64,000 nucleotides of DNA from Spiroplasma endosymbiont of Asaphidion curtum (lineage in GTDB: Bacteria; Bacillota_I; Bacilli_A; Mycoplasmatales; Nriv7), in NCBI RefSeq assembly GCF_964031085.1, contig NZ_OZ035001.1, positions 1 to 64,000 on the forward strand, given 5' to 3'. The notes below the pieces were generated by a model. That model searched no databases. It worked only from the letters and a program-made list of their open reading frames with translations, and was not told the DNA's origin. Both the position numbers and the translations under genes were made by a program. This document shows positions 29,935 to 40,958 of the stretch, piece after piece. How positions within the stretch are numbered: position 1 is the stretch's first letter; each line of letters opens with the position of its first letter.

Positions 29935-31830
29935 ATGAAATATTTAACGCTATATCGAAAATATCGTCCCAATAGATTTAGCAAAATTATTGGTCAAAAT
30001 CAAATTGTGACTTCGTTACAAAATGCAATTATTAATGATAAGTTTAGTCATGCTTATTTGCTTTGTGGACCAAGAGGCGTTGGTAAAACTTCAATTGCTA
30101 AAGTATTTGCTAAAACTATTAATTGTTTAAAAATAATTAATGGTGAAGCTTGTAATGAATGTTATATTTGTGAAAGTTTTAATAATAATTCTTGTCTTGA
30201 TTTATTAGAAATTGATGGTGCTTCGAATAATGGTGTTGATGAAATTAGAGAATTAAAAGAAAAAATTTCATTGTTACCATCCCTTTGCAAATATAAAGTA
30301 TATATCATTGATGAAGTTCATATGTTAACGATTAGTGCTTTTAATGCTTTATTAAAAACATTAGAAGAACCACCGCGACATGCAATTTTTATTTTAGCAA
30401 CGACAGAAGTATATAAAATTCCTTTAACAATTGTTTCTCGTTGTCAAAAGTTTGATTTTAAATTAGTTAATAAAAATAATTTAGTACAAAATTTAATAAC
30501 AGTGTTGCAACAAGAACAAATTCCTTATGAAAAAGATGGTTTAGAACAAATTGCCCTTTTAAGTTCGGGAGCAGTTCGTGATTCATTAACTATTTTAGAA
30601 CAAGTAATTGCTTATAATCGTGAATTTGTTAATTTAGCAAGTGTTAATATGCTTTTTATGATTCCAAGTAAAGCTGAAAAAATTGCGTTTTTATTAGATA
30701 TTATTAATAATAAGACATTAAAAGTTTTGCAAACTATTAATAATTTTCTTCAAGTTGGTGTTGATATTAATAATTTAACGATTGATTTAATTAATATTTG
30801 TAAAGAAATTATTATTTTTAAAGTTACTACTAATAAAGAATTATTAATGATTTTAGATCCTGATGATTCTTTACCATTTAGTATTTTGACACAAGAACAA
30901 TTATTGAAAATTATTGAAAATTACATAGAAGCATTAAATAATTATCGTTTTAGTAATAATGCAATAATGTATTTTGAAATTGCTTCGTTTAAAAATATGA
31001 ATTACTTTCAAAATATGACTTCAATAGTAACGACTGAGGTTAGTAGTCATCGTGATGAAATGATTACTACTATTGAAACCCAACAAGTTGACAATAAAAA
31101 AGAATCATTAACATTAAATGATTCTGAGTTAGTAGTAGCCATTGATGATTTAAAACAAGAGACCAATGAAATAATTATACCACAAAATTGTTTACAAAAT
31201 GATAGAAAAAATCAAATAATTAAAGAAAAAGAAGTACCCAATAAAATAATTATATCACAAAATGATAGTGAAAATCAAGATAAAAAAGATGAAAATGTTT
31301 CTGAAACTAATAATATTAGTGTTATTAATAAACCTTTTATTTGAGAAATGATGGATTATTTTAATGTTTTATCACAAGCTGATAAGTATTTAAGAACAGA
31401 ATATAGTAATCGCTGAAATTTGATTAATGAGTATTTAACTCATAGTTCGTTTCATAAGATTGCTAAAATGTTAGTTGATACGACAATTGTCGCCGCCATG
31501 AAGGGGGCGATTATCTTATCTTGTCCCATTCAACGCCAAGCAACAATTGTTAATAATTATAGTTTTACTAAAAATATGCAAGATTTTTTGAAAGATATTT
31601 TGCTTACGAGAAATTTAATTATTATGGCGGTTCATACTCCAGAATTAGCATATATTCGCCAAGAATATTATCATTTACGAATTGCTAATAAGTTACCAAC
31701 GCCATATGTGCTTAATTTTAAAGATTATTATCGTCAAGAAGAAGATATTATTGCCAAAGAGAAGCTATTAGATAATTCAGTTTATCAAACAGTGCAAGAA
31801 TTATTTGATAATATTATCTTAATTGACTAA
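29935..31830 (+). CDS. dnaX: DNA polymerase III subunits gamma and tau
   Basis: The clamp-loader motor. 631 residues. Starts MKYLTLYRKYRPNRFSKIIG. Walker A GPRGVGKTS near residue 44, then a zinc cluster (CNECYICESFNNNSC), Walker B VYIIDEVHML and the SRC motif in TIVSRCQKF. The long Asn/Glu-rich linker (about residues 370-465) leads to a C-terminal tau domain after a TGA-Trp at 31342. RBS AAGGTGG. Next gene is recR, as usual, but the small ybaB/yaaK gene often placed between them is absent. Confidence 0.95.
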
Positions 31831-31856
31831 TTTAAAGGAGAATCAAGTAAACGATT

Positions 31857-32650
31857 ATGCAATATCCTGAATTTTAGAAAAGTTAGTCGATATTTTAAAA
31901 AAAATTCCAGCAATAGGAAAAAAGAATGCTGAACGGATGGTTCTACAAATATTTTTGCAAAAGTTTGATTTTATTAATGATTTAGTTATCACATTACAAG
32001 AAGTGTGGGACTCATTAATGTTATGTAGGCAATGTAATAATATTAGTAATGAAAAAATATGTACGATTTGTCAAAATACGAAAAGGGAACAAAATGTTCT
32101 TTGCATTGTTGGTAATTGACAAGATTTATGAGCATTAGAAAATCATCAAGTATTTAATGGGATGTATTAGACTTGGTACATAACTATAACATTTTGCACC
32201 TACCAAACTATAAAATTCACTTTCATCTTTATATTTATCTAATATTTGTGCTTCATCTAGAAAATAATATTATCAAAATAGTAGATAAAATTAAAGGTTA
32301 TGTACCAAGTCTATTATTTTTTGATGCAAGAAATTGATTTACAAAAAGGTATTTCACCAAATGATTTATCTTTAGATTTATTACTAACTCGTGTTAGTAA
32401 TAAAAATTGACAAGAAATAATTATTGCTACTAGTCCAACAATTAATGGTGATTTAACAGCGCAGTACATTAATGGATTATTAAAAAATTATTCTGATGTT
32501 TCAATTACTAGAATTGCTCATGGTTTACCAGTAGGAGCAACAATTCATTATGCTGATCAGTTTACATTAAAAAAGTTATTGGAAGGTAGAAAAAACTATC
32601 ATAAGGAGAAATTAAAATTGTGAATTCAAAACCATTTTTTATATCATTAG
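31857..32650 (+). pseudogene. recR: Recombination protein RecR, frameshifted and cut by a MITE
   Basis: RecR acts in recombinational repair with RecO/RecF. ATG 31857 reads MQYPEF, the family start, but then hits a stop; one extra T in the TTTT at 31872-31875 would give MQYPEFLEKLVDILKKIPAI and the rest. The zinc finger CRQCNNISNEKICTIC is present. After NGMY a 144-bp MITE (32169-32312) interrupts. The remainder continues with DLQKGISPNDLSLDLLLTRV and GLPVGATIHYADQFTLKKLL, the RecR C-terminus. It overlaps the tmk start. The SD AAAGGAG is 16 bases from ATG, so the start is a little uncertain. Two independent lesions suggest a lost function. Confidence 0.85.
32169..32312. mobile_element. 144-bp MITE inside recR
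   Basis: Complete with ATT duplication (32166-32168, 32313-32315). Removing it with one repeat restores the RecR frame around NGMYYFLMQEID. Confidence 0.9.
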
Positions 32651-33276
32651 AAGGAACTGAAGGTTCTGGAAAAACAACTGTTGGTCAAATGCTAAAAGAA
32701 AAACTGCGTCAAGAAAATTATGATGTGATTTTAACTCGTGAACCAGGAGGAGTAAAAATTTCTGAACAAATTCGAGAAATTATTTTAGATAAAGGAAATT
32801 CAGAAATGGATAAATGAACGGAAGCGTTGCTATATATTGCTGCTAGAAGGCAACATACGGTTGAAGTTATTTTGCCAGCATTGCAAAATAATAAAATTAT
32901 TATTTGTGATCGCTTTATTGATTCAACTTCGGCTTATCAAGGTTTAGGTCGTGGTTTAGGAATTATAACTTTAAATGATATTCAAAATACTATTATTGGT
33001 AATGCCAAGCCAGACTTAACAATTTTTTTTGATCTTGAACCAGAAATTGGTTTAAAACGGATTAAAGATTTTAGAATGGTATCAGAATTAAATCGCTTGG
33101 ATTTAGAACAATTAGATTTTCATCAAAAGGTTTATGAAGGATATCGAATTTTACTTAGTCAGAATCCGCAACGCATTAAAGCAATTAATGCTAAACCAGA
33201 TATAAAAATAGTTTTTGAACAAGTATGAGTTTTAGTACAAAAACATTTGCTTGCTTTAAATATGAATGTTAGTTAG
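32620..33276 (+). CDS. tmk: Thymidylate kinase
   Basis: Phosphorylates dTMP to dTDP. 218 residues with start GTG 32620 (SD AAGGAG at 32603). P-loop GTEGSGKTT near residue 10, LTREPGG motif, [12 protein letters not shown], and the lid region near GLKRI. TGA at 32815 and 33226 read as Trp. It overlaps the end of the recR remnant, so it may depend on the same transcript from dnaX. Intact. Confidence 0.95.
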
Positions 33277-33360
33277 TTAAGCATTACGAATTTTATTACT
33301 ATTTACATTTTTATTTAAAACTATTATTAATCAAACTATTTAATGGAGTTAAATACACGA

Positions 33361-34317
33361 ATGTTGAATTTTAATATGTTATCAAAAAAATTTATTACGA
33401 CAATTGAAAATTATTTAATTAATAATATGTTTCCACATACGCTAATTATTGCTAGTAATAGTGATGAAACTAATTATCAGTCGGCAATATATTTAACTTG
33501 TCGCTTAGTATGTGAGGATGTTAGTTGGTGCGAGGGGAAATGTAATAATTGTCAACGCGTAATTAGTAATAGTTATCCTGATTTTGTTATTTTAAATTTA
33601 TGTTCTGAAAAATTAAAAAAAGAAATGATTTGTGAAATTATTAGTAAATTTAGTTTGTCTTCGTTAGAAGTAACAAATAAAAAGATTTATTTAATTCAAA
33701 ATATTGAAGATGGTAGTTTGGAAGCTAATAATAGTTTATTAAAATTTTTAGAAGAACCACCGATTAATACATACGCTATTATTACTAGTAAAAGTATTAA
33801 TCGTGTTTTATCAACAATTATTTCACGCAGTCAAGTTTTAACATTACCAACAATTGATTTTGAGGCAGTGGCAACAAAACTTATTAATGAATGAGAAGTT
33901 GTTCTTGAGGATGCTAAGTTAATAAGTAATTGTTTTTCTGATTGAAATGAAATTGTTGCTAATGTGGATTATGTTAAATTTTTGGAAATTAAATTGCTAG
34001 CATTAGATTTTATTACTAATTTTATTAATAATAATAATGAAGATAATTACTTATTATCTAGTAAAATTAATAAGTTAGAGAAAAATTATTTATCTTTATT
34101 TTGAAAATTAATAATTTTAATAATAAAAGATAGTTTTTTAGAACTTCCGCAATATTTTATTACGCAACAAAAATTTATTAAACAAGTTACTAGCAAAATT
34201 GCTAATAAACAAAATTATTTCTTAATGGTAATTTATGAATGTTTGGAAAGATTAAAGTTTCCTATTAATAAAAATTTACTTGTTGATTACTTTATAATTA
34301 TGATGTTAAAAATTTAA
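33361..34317 (+). CDS. holB: DNA polymerase III delta-prime subunit
   Basis: Clamp-loader subunit without ATPase. Zinc-binding Cys set CRLVCEDVSWCEGKCNNCQRV, then NSLLKFLEEPPINTYAIITS and a TIISRSQVL motif, typical of delta prime. Four TGA codons are read as Trp. The start is likely ATG 33361 with TGGAG 12 bases upstream; an ATG at 33343 is also in frame. About 318 residues. Located after tmk, the normal order. Confidence 0.9.
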
Positions 34318-34330
34318 AAATGGGGTTACT

Positions 34331-35587
34331 ATGAAGAAATTTTATGAAAGTCTTGATATTCAAGAAAAATATTTATTAGGGATTTCTGGCGGGACTGATA
34401 GTATGTTTTTGTTAGATAATTTGTATCAAGCAGGATTTAAAATTTTTGTTGTTCATATTAATTATCAAAAAAGAACTAATAGTTGGCAAGATGAAATGAT
34501 TGTTGTTAATTATTGTTTAAAAAATAATATTAAATATACTGTTTTACGAGTAAAACCTGAACAATATGGGAAAGAAAACTTTCAAAATCAAGCTCGGAAA
34601 ATTCGTTATGATTTTTTTATGAAAATAGCAAAAAAACAAAAGATTTTTAATCTTGTTATTGCTCATCAATTTAATGACTTATTAGAAACTTATTTATTGC
34701 AAAAACAAAGAAAAAGTTTAGTTTCATATTATGGTTTACCTTTTAAGCGAAAAATTAAAAATTTAACAGTTTTTCGACCAATGTTGGAAGTAAAAAAACA
34801 AATGATTCTTAATTATTTAGAAAAAAAACAATTAGATTTTCAAGTTGATGATAGTAATGAATTGGATATTTATGCTCGTAATGTTATTCGAAAAAAAATT
34901 GCTTATTTTTCAAATCTTGAAATTAATAATTTATTACAAGAAATTAATGAGAAAAATATCCTTTTAAAGGAAGAACAACAAAAAATAATAAAATTATTGG
35001 TGTTGATGACAATTGATGATAAAATCAATTACAAGTTGTTTTTATTATTAGAAGAAAAATGACAACAAAAATTAATTTATCAATATTTATTAACAATTGA
35101 TGATGAATTAGTAACTAAAAATTATTTAAAAAGAATTTTAAATGGTGTACTTAAAAGTAATAAGCCAAATATTCATATTAAATTAAATGATCAATGAATT
35201 TTTATTAAAGAATATGAATTTATATATCTAAGTAAACCAATTATTAAGGATAATTATTGCTATACAATTACTAACTTAAAAAATTTTAAAAGTCGTTATT
35301 TAATATTAAAATTAAAAAATAATGGTAATATTAAAGGAATGGGATTTTTTGTTGCTAATGATGAGTTTCCAATTTATATTAAGTGTAACGAGTTTAATGA
35401 GAAAATTAAAACTAAGAATGGTACAAAAAAAATTAATCGTTTATTTATTAACAATAAAATTAGTTTTCAGCAAAGAATTAATTGACCGGTAATATATAAT
35501 TGTCATCAACAATTAATTGCGATTCCAATGTTGGCTGTTGATGCTAATCATTTGGAAAACAAAAGTAATTGATTTATGTTAAAATAA
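34331..35587 (+). CDS. tilS: tRNA(Ile)-lysidine synthetase
   Basis: Adds lysine to C34 of tRNA-Ile2 so that AUA is read as Ile. 418 residues. PP-loop signature SGGTDSM near residue 19; HINYQKRTNSWQDEM and HQFNDLLETYLLQ as in the family. The C-terminal part is Lys/Asn-rich and contains several TGA=Trp codons. RBS GGGG at 34322. The next gene is ftsH; the usual hpt between them is missing. Confidence 0.92.
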
Positions 35588-35616
35588 GTTAGTAATTATG
35601 AAGAGAGGAAAAGATT

Positions 35617-37629
35617 GTGCAAAATCGTAAAAGAAATTTAGGTTTTATTTTTATTACTTTACTGTTCGCATTATTATTAGGGATTCTAATATGATACTTT
35701 TTAAAAGGTGGTTATGAGTATCGCGATTTTAATGACCTTAAAATTTGACTTAAAGAAGGTAAAATTGAGGACCAAAATATTACTGATGTTAGTTGAAAAA
35801 TGGGACAATCATCAGGAAATTATACATTATTTGGAACTTTTAAGTTAGGCAATGGACAACGCTATCAATTTCAAATGGTTTTAGTTGATTCAATGTGAAA
35901 AACAGTTAATGTCTTGTTTAATGATGATGGAGTAAACCCTATTTTTAAAGATAAATTACCAACGGTGTATAATCCTAATGAATCAAGTCTTTGAACTGAA
36001 TTATTGCGAATATTACCTTTCTTATTATTAATTGGAGCAACAATATTTCTTACTTTAAGAATGATGCGTTCTCCTGGTGGCGGCGGTGGAATGAATCCGT
36101 TTTCAATGGGGAAAAATAAAGCGCGACAAACAGAATCAAAAGTTAGATTTACTGATGTGGCGGGAATAAATGAAGAAAAGCAAGAATTAGTGGAAATTGT
36201 TGATTATTTAAAAAATCCGACAAGGTATGCACAAATGGGGGCAAGGACACCCAAAGGGGTCTTGTTAGAAGGTCCTCCGGGGACAGGGAAAACTTTGTTA
36301 GCAAAAGCAGTAGCTGGTGAAGCTAATGTTCCTTTCTTTTCAATTTCTGGTTCGGAATTTGAAGAGATGTTTGTTGGTGTTGGTGCATCGCGGGTTAGAG
36401 AATTATTTAATAATGCGAAAAAAAGTTCGCCGTGTATTATTTTTATTGATGAAATTGATGCTGTGGGAAGAAAACGCTCATTGTCAATGGGGTCAGGAGC
36501 TGGTGAACAAACTTTGAACCAATTATTAGTGGAAATGGATGGTTTTGAGACGAATGCTGGTGTTATTATCATTGCGGCAACTAATCGTGTTGATGTTTTA
36601 GATCCAGCCCTTTTAAGACCAGGAAGGTTTGATCGTACGATTCAATTATCATTGCCAGATATTCGTGAACGAGAAGCAATTTTGCGATTACATGCTCGTA
36701 ATAAGAATTTATCACCTAAAATTGCTTTTAATCGGATTGCTGACCGAACCCCAGGATTTAGTGGTGCCCAATTGGAAAATGTGCTTAATGAAGCGACATT
36801 ATTAGCGGTGCGAAAGCGAAAAACTGTTATTGATTTAGCCGATATTGATGAAGCTATTGACCGTGTTGTTGGTGGACCTGCTAAAACTTCAAGAACAATT
36901 ACGGAAAATGATAAGCAAGTAGTTTCTTATCATGAAGCGGGGCATGCTTTAATTGGTTTAAAATTAAGACATGCATCTAAAGTTCAAAAAGTAACAATTA
37001 TTCCTCGTGGAAATGCCGGTGGTTATACGATTATGACGCCAAAAGAAGAGAGTTTTTTACATTCCCGTGATAATCTTTTGGCAACTATTACTGGTTATTT
37101 AGGTGGAAGAGCATCAGAGGAATTAATTTTTGGTGTTGAAAAAATAACTACAGGAGCACATGATGATTTAGAAAAGGCAACTAATATTGCACGCCGAATG
37201 GTTGTTGAGTTTGGAATGTCTGATTTGGGATTGCGACAATTTGAAAGTGCTAAAGATGAGTATATGGGTGTTAATAGTGCTAATAAATTTTCAGATGATA
37301 TTGCTCAAAAAATTGATGTTGAAATTAATAAATTTTTGGATGAATGTTATCTTGAAGCTAAAAAAGTAATTAAGAAACATCGTAATATTTTAGATTTAAT
37401 TGCCGAATCGTTAAGAGTTTTAGAAACAATTACTGCCGAACAAATTGAATATATTGATGAAAATGAAAAGTTACCACCAGATGTGTTGGCTGCTAAAAAA
37501 ACTCAAGAAGAATTTCGTGAAAAAGAACTTCGTGGTGATGTTATTGAAGCAAAACCTAAGGGGAGAAATTCTGATATTTTATCATCGGATATTAAATCTG
37601 ATGATAAAAAAGATAAAGAAGATAAATAA
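35617..37629 (+). CDS. ftsH: ATP-dependent zinc metalloprotease FtsH
   Basis: Membrane-anchored AAA+ protease that removes damaged membrane proteins. 670 residues from GTG 35617 (AGAGG upstream). Two membrane segments, about residues 10-30 and 130-150. Walker A GPPGTGKT near residue 219, Walker [14 protein letters not shown] region [19 protein letters not shown], and the zinc motif HEAGH near residue 439 with the third ligand acidic in the EKATNIAR region. Low-complexity C-terminal tail rich in Lys/Asp. Intact. Confidence 0.96.
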
Positions 37630-37669
37630 TAATCAGTGGTATAATTAGAAAAAGTTGGGAGTAAGTGTA

Positions 37670-38572
37670 ATGGCAAAAAAGCGATCTTCAAAAAAATCTG
37701 AAAATGATAAGAGTATTATTTCATTAGAAAATAATAAAGCACTTTTAACGACGATTAAAGAAAATTTAAAGTTACAAAAGAAGATGACTAAGGCTTGCTC
37801 CAAAAGAATTTTAAAAGGTGAAATTATTTCTACCTTAGGTTATAAACCGGATTTAAAGAAATTTATTATTGAATTGCATAATGTAGAAAAATCTTATGTA
37901 ATGGGAGAAATTGAATATAAAGTTTTAAAAGGGATTGATTTAAAAATTAGTCGTGGTGAATTTGTTGTTATTTTAGGACCTAGTGGTAGTGGAAAAACAA
38001 CATTATTAAATATTATTTCTGGTTTAGATAAAGCTTCAACTGGTGATGTTTTTGTTGATGGTCATAACTTAACATTATTAAAAAATCGTCATTTAACTGA
38101 TTTTCGTTGTAATTATGTTGGGTTTGTTTTTCAAAATTATAATTTATTAGATACTTTAAGTGCTAAAGAAAATGCTGAAGTTGGTGAAAACTTAGCTAAG
38201 AATAAAAAGCGTGTCATGACATTGGAAGAAATTTTTGTATCAATTGGCATGTCAGCAGAAATGGATAAAAAACCTTCACAATTATCTGGAGGGCAACAGC
38301 AAAGAGTTTCAATTGCAAGAGCAATTGCTAAAAATCCTTCAATTTTGTTTTGTGATGAACCAACAGGGGCTTTGGATGAAGAAATGGGACGAAAAGTTTT
38401 AGAAATTTTGTTAGATATTAATAAAAAAGAAAAAACAACGATTGTTACTGTTACTCATAATCCTAATATTGCTCAGTTAGCAGATATTGTTATTCATGTG
38501 AGAAATGGTATTATTGATGAATTAAAAGTTAATAAAGACCCTAAAAAACCTAAAGATATAAAATGAGCTTAA
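37670..38572 (+). CDS. ABC transporter ATP-binding protein (MacB/LolD type)
   Basis: About 300 residues. A basic N-terminal extension of about 60 residues (KKRSSKKSENDK...) is followed by the ATPase: Walker A GPSGSGKTTLLN near residue 103, Q-loop FVFQNYNLLDTLS, signature LSGGQQQRVSIARAIA near 206, Walker B ILFCDEPTGALD, and H-loop VTVTHN. This subgroup works with FtsX-like permeases, and two such genes follow. GGGAG (37657) favours ATG 37670. TGA at 38564 is Trp and the stop is TAA 38570. Substrate unknown; lipoprotein or peptide export is possible. Confidence 0.92.
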
Positions 38573-38872
38573 TAAAATTGGATTAATAAAACAGTTACTG
38601 ATAAGAATATTATTATTCAAGGAGTGAAAAAACAATGTTGTTTCTCTTTATTAACGGATTACGATCAATTAATAAAAAATGAGTGCAGTTTTTTGGACTA
38701 ATTGTGTTGATATTTTTATCAGTAACTGTTTTTTCTGCTATTAATCAATCTAATCGTGAGTTGTTAAGAAGTTTTAGTATTTTGCTAGATAAAGGTAAAG
38801 GTAATTCGCACCATTTTTCTTTTTATCCGCTTAATCAAATGACTTTGAAAAATAGAGAAGCAACAATTAATA

Positions 38873-39547
38873 AATTTTCATAAAGAATGAATTATTAGTT
38901 TTAAAACAATTTACAATTGAATTTATTCTGGATTACTTGAAAAAGTTACTAATAAAAATTTAAGAAGAAAAGGTAAGAAACGAAAATCTCAAGAAAATCG
39001 CGGTAAATTTAATGGTAAATCAATTAAAGAACGAAATATTAATGTTAATAATCGTATAACTGTTGGTCATTGAGAAGGTGATACTGTAGTATCATCACGA
39101 GGTAAAAGTAAATCATGTTTAATAACTTTAGTTGAAAGAACATCAAGATTTACTTTAGCAATGTTAGTTGAAAATAGAACTACTAAAGTTGTTAACGAAA
39201 ACATTAGCCATTATTTATCAATTCTTCCAAATAATCTTGTTAAGACTATAACATTTGATAGGGGTAAAGAATTTTCTAATTGACAACAACTTGAAAAAAA
39301 TTTAAATGTGAAAATTTATTTTGCTAATGCGTATTCGCCTTGACAAAGAGGTACTAATGAAAATACTAATGGTTTAATTAGAGAAAAATTTCCTAAAAAA
39401 TTTAATTTTTCAAATACTACTAAAAATGCAGTTCATAAATTTATATTGTCTTTAAACCAAAGACCAAGAAAAATACTAAATTATCTTTCACCAATCGAAT
39501 ATTTGGTTAGAAAAATAATTTAGTTGCACTTAACTTTACAATTTGGC
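38873..39547 (+). mobile_element. IS30-like element, 3' fragment
   Basis: It begins in the middle of the transposase (from NFHKEWIISF) and reaches the right end TTACAATTTGGC at 39547. The DDE catalytic part is present but the first third is lost. It joins host sequence on the left through a short AAATT identity. Confidence 0.85.
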
Positions 39548-39721
39548 AAATATTTAACATTTTATTAAAAGTACTTTGCTTTATTCCAGTTAATCGTAAT
39601 AATTCTTTATCATTAATAAAATTAAATTTATCAAATTTCATAATCTTAAATTCCTTATAATTTCTATTTTAAATATATTTTATAGGAATTTTGTTTAATA
39701 AATAAGTAATGCAAGAAGTCT
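39548..39721 (-). mobile_element. IS5-like element, 5' fragment (reverse)
   Basis: Reverse copy of the first about 174 bases of the IS5-like element, with the end GCAAGAAGTCT at 39721. Host sequence follows directly. Confidence 0.85.
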
Positions 39722-40958
39722 AATAAATTAACAAAGGCAATTAATAACTTATTTTCTTTTAAAGAAAGTGTTACCATTCAGCAAACACAAATGGTTGTTG
39801 AAAACTGATTTATTTTACGAGAATTAGCGGATCTTTCAAAAACAACTAAAACTGATGATGAGGGTAATGTTAGAAAAGTAATTACAACAAATGTTGGTTT
39901 TAATTTTGTTCCTTATCAAGATAATGAATTACCATATTTGTTGCTTCTTGGTGAAACTATTAGTAATAACAACAAGACTTTAGGAAGTTTGATGGTTCAT
40001 AGCGTTGATTTTGAACATTACAAATCTTTTTTAAAATTAGAAGATGATGATGGAAATAATTTGTATCCATTATTAGAACAAGAATTAGACAATTGAAATG
40101 AAGCTAAAGATATTAATGAACCAATACCATTAGTAATTAATTCAGTAATGGCAACTTTGCGTGATTTAAAGATTAATGATTATTTTGTAATTGAGTTTAA
40201 ATATAATGATACTTTACAAAAAAGTAAATTTTAAAATTATTGGGATTGCTGATTTTTATCAAAATTCTTATGTGTATGCACCACTTGATGCGATGTGTTT
40301 TGTTTTTGGGTTGGATGAGAATTCTTATAATGCTAAATATTCACAACAAGATAATTTAGAAGTTCAAGATTGAATAACTTTAAGAACTGATGGTAATAGT
40401 AATTTGCAAGGTTTAAAACCGTTATTAAATTCATTATTGGATATGAGTGCTATTAAGCAAATTGCTTTGAAGTATAATATTATAATTGCAATCATGATTG
40501 CAATTATAATATTTTTTGCAACCACAATATCAGTTGTTATTTTAGTAATGATTACTAATATTGTTATTACTGAAAATAAAAAGATGATTATTGTTTTTCA
40601 AACTTTAGGTTATAAAATTCATGAAGTGTCAAATATTATTATGAATGCCTATATTCCAACTATCATTATTGCATTTTTAGTTGGGGTGCCGATAAGTATT
40701 ATTATTTTAAAAGAGTTATTTATTTTTGTTGCTAAATTAACTGAATTTAGTTTACCGGTTAATTGAAAGTGATGAAATATTATAGTAGGGATTGCTATTG
40801 AATTAGTAGTATACTTAGTATCATATTTTATTGGTGTTTTTAAGCTTCATCAACAAAGTATTGTGCAAAAAATTAAGGAATTTCAAGAATAAAATTTTTT
40901 AATGTATAATTCAAATAATGCAAAAAAGCAGGGCAACATATTTAAAAGGAGTTTAATA

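Larger units (their letters stand above)
38635..40892 (+). pseudogene. FtsX-like ABC permease, broken by IS fragments and a frameshift
   Basis: N-terminal piece (38635-38876): MLFLFINGLRSINKKWVQFF with a first membrane helix (IVLIFLSVTVFSA). The sequence is interrupted by an IS30 piece and an IS5 piece until 39721, then resumes at 39722 (NKLTKAINNLFSFKESVTIQ). At 40231-40235 one extra T shifts the frame; removing it restores KSKFKIIGIADFYQNSY. The C-terminal part has three membrane helices (TTISVVILVMITNIVITENK, then IIIAFLVGVPISII). RBS AAGGAG at 38619. It would pair with the ATPase just upstream. Confidence 0.85.

Noticed and set aside
36204..36572. Minus-strand frame over ftsH
   Set aside because: Antisense of the conserved AAA domain, no start signals.
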